The notes under the pieces were generated by a model that saw nothing but the letters and a program-made list of their open reading frames with translations, did no database searches and was not told the origin of the DNA. Shown in pieces: positions 58,738 to 64,000 of a DNA stretch of 64,000 bases. The stretch is from Nocardia acididurans (GTDB lineage Bacteria > Actinomycetota > Actinomycetes > Mycobacteriales > Mycobacteriaceae). The stretch is taken from assembly GCF_016741815.1 (NCBI RefSeq), contig NZ_JAERRJ010000010.1, positions 345,086-409,085 on the forward strand. Reading direction: 5' to 3'. Numbering within the stretch: the first letter of the stretch is position 1; each line of letters begins with the position of its first letter. Made by a program: the position numbers and the translations under genes.

Positions 58738-60318
58738 TCATCGAGGTGAGAGCGGTCCGCCGTCGATCATCGTGCGAGGAAGATAGTCCGATTCGACGGT
58801 GAGGGGAAAGCCGCGATCGACCGCCAGACAGGCCAGCCCGAGCGCGTCGTGATGCACCTGGCCGTCGCAGTCGCCGATCTGATCGCCCGCGCTGTAGTAG
58901 TCGCGGTACAGGCCGAGCGTCTCCGCCAGGACCGTGTTGAAACCCGCGTGATCGCCCTCCACGATGCGCTCCAGCAGCCGGGCACGCGGATTGCGCAGGC
59001 ACTCCCAGTGGCCGTCACCCGAGGTCTTGGCCAGCGCCGCGCGCAGGTGCGGTCGCGCGTCCTCCCCGCGCAGCACGGCGCGCACGGCGCGAGCGTAAGC
59101 CGTTGTGTCGGGCAGGGTTTCGCTCAGCCGGTCGATGCCGCCGAGAATCTCCACGGCAGTCGTCGAGCGTGTGATCCAGGCCAGTGCGCCCGCCCGGGCG
59201 AACTCCCAGTCGGACGCGTCGCCGACCGGACCGGAGGCGAGCACCTCACCCGACCGGCCGCCCAGCGTCACTGTCACCGGCGTCCCCCGGGGCACCGCCG
59301 CCACCGCGAACGCCTGCGCCATCGCCTCGGCCGCCAGCACATAGGCGGCCCGGCTCCGCGGGTCCTCGGCGCGTGGATCGAGCACCGACCGGAACGCCTG
59401 CGCCATCAACTGATGGTCGGCGACGTTCTTCAGCGCCATGCACCGGAACTGCACGAGCACCTCCGCGCGGAAGGCGTCGCCGATTCCGTCTCGTTCGTCT
59501 TCGCCCGTCAGCCAGCGTTCGGCCTGTTGCCGATCGAAGGGCGGTCGGATGATCGGGCCGTCACCACCGGGCGTCACCGGCCCGGCCCCGGTCACCAGCC
59601 GCGCCGGCAGGTACGCCGACTCGATCTCACCCGCCATCCCGGCCCGGTGTGCGAGCGCCGCGAGACCCGCTGCCTCCCAGGCGATCAGATCCCGCGCCTT
59701 GATCCATCGCGTGTTCTCCGCGTACCTGCGATGCTCCCGCAGCATGGATTCCAGTTCGGCATCGAACTCCGCGACGTCGCCCCGGTCGATGGCTCGCAGC
59801 ATCCGTCCCGGCACCCCCCGTACCGCCGACAGATCCGCATCGGCGTCGTCCTCCCAGAACGCCACCAGCGCCTGCCCCTCGGCGTATCCCTCCGGACACC
59901 ACCCGGCCAGCCGCATCAGCTCGTTGTCCGATCGCACGGCGAGCGCCTTCCACCACGCGGCGGTCCATTCGAAGTTCGACAGCGACGGTTCCGAGTCCTT
60001 CTCGACCCCGAAGCCTGAGCCCAGGTACTCGACCCAGGCCCGCACCTCCGCACCCTCCGGAAGTGCGGACCCCACCACATAGTCGCCGTACAGCTCGACC
60101 GCCGTGCGCAGTGCCAGCCACGTCTCCCGCTGCTCCATGTGTGGGTCGATGCGCACTGTCCGCGCGCACACGTAGTCGAGCAGGTCGTCCGCGATCAGTT
60201 CGATCCCGCCCACACCGCCGTTCTCCGCCAGCTTCACCGCCCGCCCCAGCTCATTCGGCACATACTCGAGAGCGGTGGACAGGATCTCCTCGGGCACACT
60301 GTGCCGATCAACGCGCAT
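58738..60318 (-). CDS. Imm49-like protein, paralogue 1
   Basis: A 526-residue cytoplasmic protein with no signal peptide. Two similar halves are seen: DLIAWEAAGLAALAHRAGM with SAYLPARLV (about 210-245), and HHDALGLACLAVDRGF with ESDYLPRTMI near the C-terminus. This pattern recalls the immunity 49 family, thought to protect against toxins of polymorphic or contact-dependent systems, but no toxin gene is visible nearby. It is mostly helical. It is a tandem paralogue of the next gene, with 33 bp between them. Confidence 0.65.
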   Translation of the reverse strand: MRVDRHSVPEEILSTALEYVPNELGRAVKLAENGGVGGIELIADDLLDYVCARTVRIDPHMEQRETWLALRTAVELYGDYVVGSALPEGAEVRAWVEYLGSGFGVEKDSEPSLSNFEWTAAWWKALAVRSDNELMRLAGWCPEGYAEGQALVAFWEDDADADLSAVRGVPGRMLRAIDRGDVAEFDAELESMLREHRRYAENTRWIKARDLIAWEAAGLAALAHRAGMAGEIESAYLPARLVTGAGPVTPGGDGPIIRPPFDRQQAERWLTGEDERDGIGDAFRAEVLVQFRCMALKNVADHQLMAQAFRSVLDPRAEDPRSRAAYVLAAEAMAQAFAVAAVPRGTPVTVTLGGRSGEVLASGPVGDASDWEFARAGALAWITRSTTAVEILGGIDRLSETLPDTTAYARAVRAVLRGEDARPHLRAALAKTSGDGHWECLRNPRARLLERIVEGDHAGFNTVLAETLGLYRDYYSAGDQIGDCDGQVHHDALGLACLAVDRGFPLTVESDYLPRTMIDGGPLSPR

Positions 60319-60351
60319 GAGCGCCGATGGTATTGCTCGCCGCCGACGCCT

Positions 60352-61980
60352 TCATCTCGCGAGCCAAGCGCCGTCGATCAAACGTCTTGGCAGGTAATCG
60401 GATTCGACCGTGATCGGGAACCCGCGATCCGCCGCCAGGCACGCCAGGCCGAGCAGGTCGACGTTCATCTGGGCGTCTTCGCCGTCGATGAGCTTGTCGA
60501 CGCTGTGGTAGTCGCGATACAGCGCCACCGCTTCGGCGAGGGCGGTATCGAACCCCTCGTGATCGTCGTCCACGAACCGTTCCAGCAGCCGGACCCGTGG
60601 ATTGTCCAGGTACACCGCGTAATCGATGTGCGCGCCGGTGGCCGGGCGCGTCGCGGCCTTCAGGAACCGCGCCGGGTCCTCGCCACGCAGGAGGGCGCGG
60701 ACGGCCAGCGCGTACTGGTAGTCGGGATCGTCGTCGTGCGAGTGTCTGACATCCGGCACCGCCGCCAGGATCTCGAGCGCGGATTCGGAACGGGCCGTCC
60801 AGGCCAGGGCGACCGCGCTGAGATAATTCCCCGTGCCCGCATAGCTCTTCGCCAGTTCGAGCGCGGGCACGTCACCGGTCCGGCCCGCCAGGGTTATCGG
60901 AACCATGGTGCCCGGCGCGAACGACACCAGCCGGAACGCCTGCGCCGCGGCCTCGGCGGCCAGGACGAACGCGGACCAGGTGCGGGGATCCTCGGCGCGT
61001 GGATCGAGCACCGAACGGTAGGCCTGGGCGGTGCAGGACTCCGAGGCGATCCGGAAGATGCCGTTGAACCGGTACCGGTCGGACTCCTGCAATGCGACCG
61101 CATGCTCGATCGACCGCTGCTGCTCGCCGGACGCCTCGAACCGCTCCAGCCACTGTGCGGCCCGGTCGGCATCGAACGGCGGCCGGGTGATCGGGCGGCC
61201 ATCGGCCACCGGGAGCAGCGGTCCGGCCCCTGTGACGAGTCGCGAAGGCAGATACGCGGATTCGACTCCGAGCGGCATTCCGGCCCGATGCGCGAGCGCC
61301 GCGAGACCCACCGCCTCCCACGCGATCAGATCCGTGCCCAGCACCCGATATCGGGTATGGGGCAGCTCTCGTATCCGGGTCTCGGACTGCTCGCGATGCC
61401 GTCGCAGGACCGCTGCCAGCGCGGTATCGAACCCGTCGGCATCACGTGACGCGATCGCCCGCACCGCCGCGCCGGTATCGCCGTCCAGCGTTTCGGCCCG
61501 CACCGGCCGCCCCGACCACAGCGCCACCAGCGCCTGACCTTCGGCATGATCGGCCGGGCAGAGCTGCGCCAACTGTTCCACCACATTCTCGAAACGCACG
61601 CTCACCGCCGGCCACCAGGCGGCTGTCCACTCCGCCGCGGTCAGCGCGGGCCCATCCATCTTGGTGAACCGGAAGTAGTGCGAGGCGTACTGCGCGTTGG
61701 CGTAGCAGTCGGTGTGCTTCCCGGCGGCCTGCCCGCGCACGAAGTCGCGCTGCAGAATGACCGCGGACCGCAGGGCGAACCACGTCTCCCGCTGCTCCAC
61801 CGCCGGATCGATCTCGACCGTCCGCGCGCCGACGTAGTCGAGCAGCACCTCGGCCAGCCACCGCACCCCCGACAGGCCGCCCGCCTCCGCCGCCCGGGCC
61901 TGCTCGGTGTACCTGGTTCGCACAAACTCGATTGCGGCGGACGGGGTTTGCTCGGGCACATGGTGTCGATCGATGCGCAT
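60352..61980 (-). CDS. Imm49-like protein, paralogue 2
   Basis: A 542-residue paralogue of the protein at 58738, sharing its plan and motifs: the MRIDRHHVPEQ start, EWTAAWWPAVSVRFEN, DLIAWEAVGLAALAHRAGM with SAYLPSRLV, the shared SVLDPRAEDPR, then LLGLACLAADRGFPITVESD and YLPRRLI at the end. Both have the internal duplication, so the fusion of two units came before the tandem gene duplication. It is the upstream gene of the pair and likely shares the transcript. Function not proven. Confidence 0.65.
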   Translation of the reverse strand: MRIDRHHVPEQTPSAAIEFVRTRYTEQARAAEAGGLSGVRWLAEVLLDYVGARTVEIDPAVEQRETWFALRSAVILQRDFVRGQAAGKHTDCYANAQYASHYFRFTKMDGPALTAAEWTAAWWPAVSVRFENVVEQLAQLCPADHAEGQALVALWSGRPVRAETLDGDTGAAVRAIASRDADGFDTALAAVLRRHREQSETRIRELPHTRYRVLGTDLIAWEAVGLAALAHRAGMPLGVESAYLPSRLVTGAGPLLPVADGRPITRPPFDADRAAQWLERFEASGEQQRSIEHAVALQESDRYRFNGIFRIASESCTAQAYRSVLDPRAEDPRTWSAFVLAAEAAAQAFRLVSFAPGTMVPITLAGRTGDVPALELAKSYAGTGNYLSAVALAWTARSESALEILAAVPDVRHSHDDDPDYQYALAVRALLRGEDPARFLKAATRPATGAHIDYAVYLDNPRVRLLERFVDDDHEGFDTALAEAVALYRDYHSVDKLIDGEDAQMNVDLLGLACLAADRGFPITVESDYLPRRLIDGAWLAR

Positions 61981-62181
61981 GGACGCGATGGTAGTGACCG
62001 CGCGGAATCACCGGCAGTGCCTTTTCGGCTGGGTGACAAGCGATTTCGCCGGTGTCGGCGCACGGGCCGGACGCTCCCGATCCCGGTTCGCCCCGTCCCC
62101 GTGACGCCCACCGCTGCGGCCCGGCGACATCCGGACCGTGCGCGGAAAACGCCTCGACGTGGAATGGCAAGATAGACAGAC

Positions 62182-63468
62182 GTGAGCGGCAACGACATCA
62201 TCGACGAACTGACCTGGCGCGGACTGATCGCGCAGTCCACCGATCTGGACGCCCTGCGCGCGGATCTGGCCAAAGGCCCGTTGACGCTCTATGCCGGCTT
62301 CGATCCGACCGCCGCCTCCCTGCACGCCGGACACCTCGTCCCGCTGCTGGCGCTGAAGCGCTTCCAGGCCGCGGGCCATCGCCCGATCGTCCTCGCGGGC
62401 GGCGCGACCGGCATGATCGGCGACCCGCGTGACGTCGGCGAGCGCACCATGAACTCCTCCGACACCGTGGCCGAGTGGGCCGGGCGCATCCGCTCCCAGC
62501 TCGAGCGGTTCGTCGACCTCGACGATTCGCCGACCGGCGCGATCATCGCCAACAACATGGACTGGACCGGCCCGCTGAGCACGGTCTCCTTCCTGCGCGA
62601 TATCGGCAAGCACTTCTCGGTGAACGTCATGCTCGCGCGGGACACGGTGAAGCGCCGCCTGGAGTCCGACGGCATCTCCTACACCGAGTTCTCCTACATG
62701 CTGTTGCAGGCCAACGACTTCGTGCAGTTGCGGCGTACCCACGGCTGCCGCCTGCAGGTCGGCGGCTCGGATCAGTGGGGCAACATCATCGCCGGCGTGG
62801 AATTGAACCGCCGCGTGGACGGCGAGCACGTGCACGCGCTGACCGTGCCACTGGTGACCTCGGCCGACGGCAAGAAGTTCGGCAAGTCCACCGGCGGCGG
62901 CAGCCTGTGGCTGGATCCGGAGATGACCAGCCCCTACGCCTGGTACCAGTACTTCGTGAATACGGCCGACGCCGATGTGGTCCGCTACCTGCGCTGGTTC
63001 ACCTTCCTCTCGCGGGAGGAACTGGACGAGCTGGAGCAGGCCACCGCCGAGCGCCCGCATGCCCGCGAGGCGCAGCGCCGGCTGGCCGCCGAGATGACGA
63101 CCCTCGTACACGGCGAGGAGCACACCCGCTCGGTGCAGCTGGCCAGCCAGGCGCTGTTCGGGCGCGGTGAACTCGGCGAGCTCAACGAGTCCACGCTGTC
63201 CGCGGCGCTCACCGAGGCGGCCGTCGACGGCAAGGTGGCCGAGGCCAAGCCGGGCGACACCATCGTCGATCTACTGGTGGCCTCGGGTCTGTCGGAGAGC
63301 CGTGGCGCAGCCCGTCGCGCTGTCAACGAGGGCGGCGCATCGGTGAACAACGCCAAGATCGCCGATCTGGAATGGACGCCGTCGGATTCCGACTACCTGC
63401 ACGGACGCTGGCTGGTCCTGCGCCGGGGCAAGAAGAATTTCGCGGGCGTGCTGCGCGCGGGTCAATAA
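62182..63468 (+). CDS. tyrS: Tyrosyl-tRNA synthetase
   Basis: Charges tRNA-Tyr. It has 428 residues, a class Ic enzyme. The HIGH-type motif is HAGH (48-51, in AASLHAGHLVPLLAL), the KMSKS-type motif is KFGKS (about 232-236), and YMLLQANDFVQL and GGSDQWGNI bind tyrosine. The C-terminal S4 domain (about 365-425) has LSESRGAARRAVNEGGASVN. CAAGAT at 62168-62173 lies 8 bases before the GTG, so a short or absent leader is likely. The rrn operon follows downstream. Confidence 0.97.
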   Translation: MSGNDIIDELTWRGLIAQSTDLDALRADLAKGPLTLYAGFDPTAASLHAGHLVPLLALKRFQAAGHRPIVLAGGATGMIGDPRDVGERTMNSSDTVAEWAGRIRSQLERFVDLDDSPTGAIIANNMDWTGPLSTVSFLRDIGKHFSVNVMLARDTVKRRLESDGISYTEFSYMLLQANDFVQLRRTHGCRLQVGGSDQWGNIIAGVELNRRVDGEHVHALTVPLVTSADGKKFGKSTGGGSLWLDPEMTSPYAWYQYFVNTADADVVRYLRWFTFLSREELDELEQATAERPHAREAQRRLAAEMTTLVHGEEHTRSVQLASQALFGRGELGELNESTLSAALTEAAVDGKVAEAKPGDTIVDLLVASGLSESRGAARRAVNEGGASVNNAKIADLEWTPSDSDYLHGRWLVLRRGKKNFAGVLRAGQ

Positions 63469-63510
63469 GCCTCGACACCGACTCGACAACTGCAGCAGCC
63501 GATACGAAAA

Positions 63511-63562
63511 CAAGATCGCCGAGAGCTGGGTCACAAAACAGTGCCCCGACCCGGCGATCTTG
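63511..63562 (+). terminator. Terminator after tyrS
   Basis: CAAGATCGCCG (63511-63521) pairs with CGGCGATCTTG (63552-63562); inside, GGGTC and GACCC can extend the structure. The stem is followed by TCGTTT. It separates tyrS from the rrn promoters. Confidence 0.75.
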
Positions 63563-63611
63563 TCGTTTCAGGGGTCCGCGACCTGCGCAGACGCGGCGCT
63601 CACCAGGCGAT

Positions 63612-63640
63612 TTGACGTTGCGTTTTCCTGGGCGTAACTT
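63612..63640 (+). promoter_or_regulatory. rrn promoter P1
   Basis: TTGACG (63612-63617), a 17-base spacer, and TAACTT (63635-63640) form a near-consensus housekeeping promoter. It is the upstream of two promoters ahead of the rRNA leader. Confidence 0.8.
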
Positions 63641-63771
63641 AGTCCAGGTCAGAGCGACACGGACACCGACCGGGTGCCAGACGCCCAGCTCAGAGGCTGG
63701 AAACGCGGATCCGGAAACGAGGTTGTACGAGGAGCGCCTGACAGACGAACACTCCAGCCTAAAACCCGAGC

Positions 63772-63800
63772 TTGACTCCGTTGAGCATCGCCGTTAGGCT
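63772..63800 (+). promoter_or_regulatory. rrn promoter P2
   Basis: TTGACT (63772-63777), a 17-base spacer, and TAGGCT (63795-63800). It lies 160 bp downstream of P1 with the same spacing. The start point would be near 63807. Confidence 0.8.
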
Positions 63801-63806
63801 GGAAAA

Positions 63807-64000
63807 GTTGCCTCGTTGGACATCTGATCAACTTAGATCGAAGACGTGTGCGTGTGTTCTTTGAGAACTCAATAGTGTGTCGATGAATGTCAGTGCCAAT
63901 TATTTATTGGTTTCGGCATCTGCCCCGCGTGTGGGTGTCGAACATTTTAAGTCAGCTTAATTTCCGAGCTGGCGTTTGATTTGCTGGGTTTTCGGACTCA
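63807..64000 (+). ncRNA. 5' leader of the 16S rRNA precursor (partial)
   Basis: The leader begins near 63807 (from P2) and runs off the right edge. TGTTCTTTGAGAACTCAATA (63856-63875, continuing to GTGTG) is the actinobacterial boxA antitermination and processing region. AT-rich stretches (63897-63970) follow. No mature 16S start is visible, so it lies just beyond position 64000. This marks an rrn operon directly downstream of tyrS. Confidence 0.85.

Noticed and set aside
1..64000. CRISPR arrays, insertion sequences, prophage and tRNA genes
   Set aside because: No regularly spaced repeats, transposase or integrase motifs, or tRNA-like cloverleaf sequences were noticed by reading; a tool search could still find a tRNA.

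Overview
The window is high-GC DNA with the gene style of a mycolic-acid-containing actinobacterium, most likely Nocardia or a close relative. This is inferred from the gene content: a TIGR00027-type methyltransferase, a fused lipase/acyl-CoA synthetase like mycobacterial Rv1683, a Streptomyces-type NsrR, LytR-CpsA-Psr and deazaflavin-type proteins, and an actinobacterial rRNA leader. No phage, insertion sequence, CRISPR array or tRNA was seen. The main sign of decay is a patch at 13.4-15.2 kb.

Layout. 1-6.5 kb: the tail of a GntP permease, an XRE/MmyB-type regulator, a deazaflavin-type oxidoreductase, a PEP-mutase-like protein, an LCP cell-wall ligase, and a divergent pair made of a shortened P450-like protein and an ArsR-type regulator. 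6.6-12.5 kb: the arginine operon argC-J-B-D-F-R, with junctions overlapping by 4 bp, read from a promoter carrying three TGCAT repeats spaced 10 bp apart. 12.5-18.5 kb: a thioesterase; a decayed zone where a RelE/Phd toxin-antitoxin pair sits between two broken genes (HD-domain and AraC/GlxA type); a hypothetical protein; an NmrA-like reductase; DsbB with a 53-residue membrane partner; and a second MmyB-type regulator. 18.6-24.8 kb: argG (same promoter design as argC), a SAM methyltransferase, argH, DUF4291, an amidinotransferase-like hydrolase, a 58-residue basic protein and an SMR pump. 24.9-28.6 kb: threonine ammonia-lyase, a secreted protein, and the nitric-oxide pair nsrR-hmp.

28.6-32.1 kb holds the most unusual locus. 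A minus-strand cluster runs from a cyclic-nucleotide-domain (family 2B, EshA-like) encapsulin shell, through a 142-residue Pro/Ala-rich protein with two GPxGIG motifs, to a geranyl-diphosphate C-methyltransferase and then IPP isomerase. It looks like a 2-methylisoborneol nanocompartment operon whose terpene cyclase is absent, leaving only a free-standing tail that resembles an encapsulation signal.

32.5-38 kb: the lipase/acyl-CoA-synthetase fusion, a small secreted protein and a CocE-type hydrolase. 38-46.7 kb: an envelope-sugar locus with a DegT aminotransferase, two paralogous YfhO/GT-C membrane glycosyltransferases, a GtrA flippase, a polyprenyl-phosphate glycosyltransferase, a methyltransferase and a Trm112-like protein. 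46.8-55.1 kb: a TetR-controlled ABC exporter, a multicopper oxidase, LtrA, a DsbA-like protein, and an oxidoreductase paired with an ECF41-type sigma factor. 55.2-63.5 kb: 3-methyladenine glycosylase, a stand-alone Clp N-domain protein, a LeuA-type synthase without its regulatory domain, a GntR regulator, two tandem Imm49-like proteins and tyrS. 63.6-64.0 kb: two tandem rrn promoters and the 16S leader; mature 16S rRNA should begin just beyond the right edge.

Many genes here start 6-9 bases after a TAnnnT-like -10 hexamer, so leaderless transcripts look common. That pattern was used to choose several starts.
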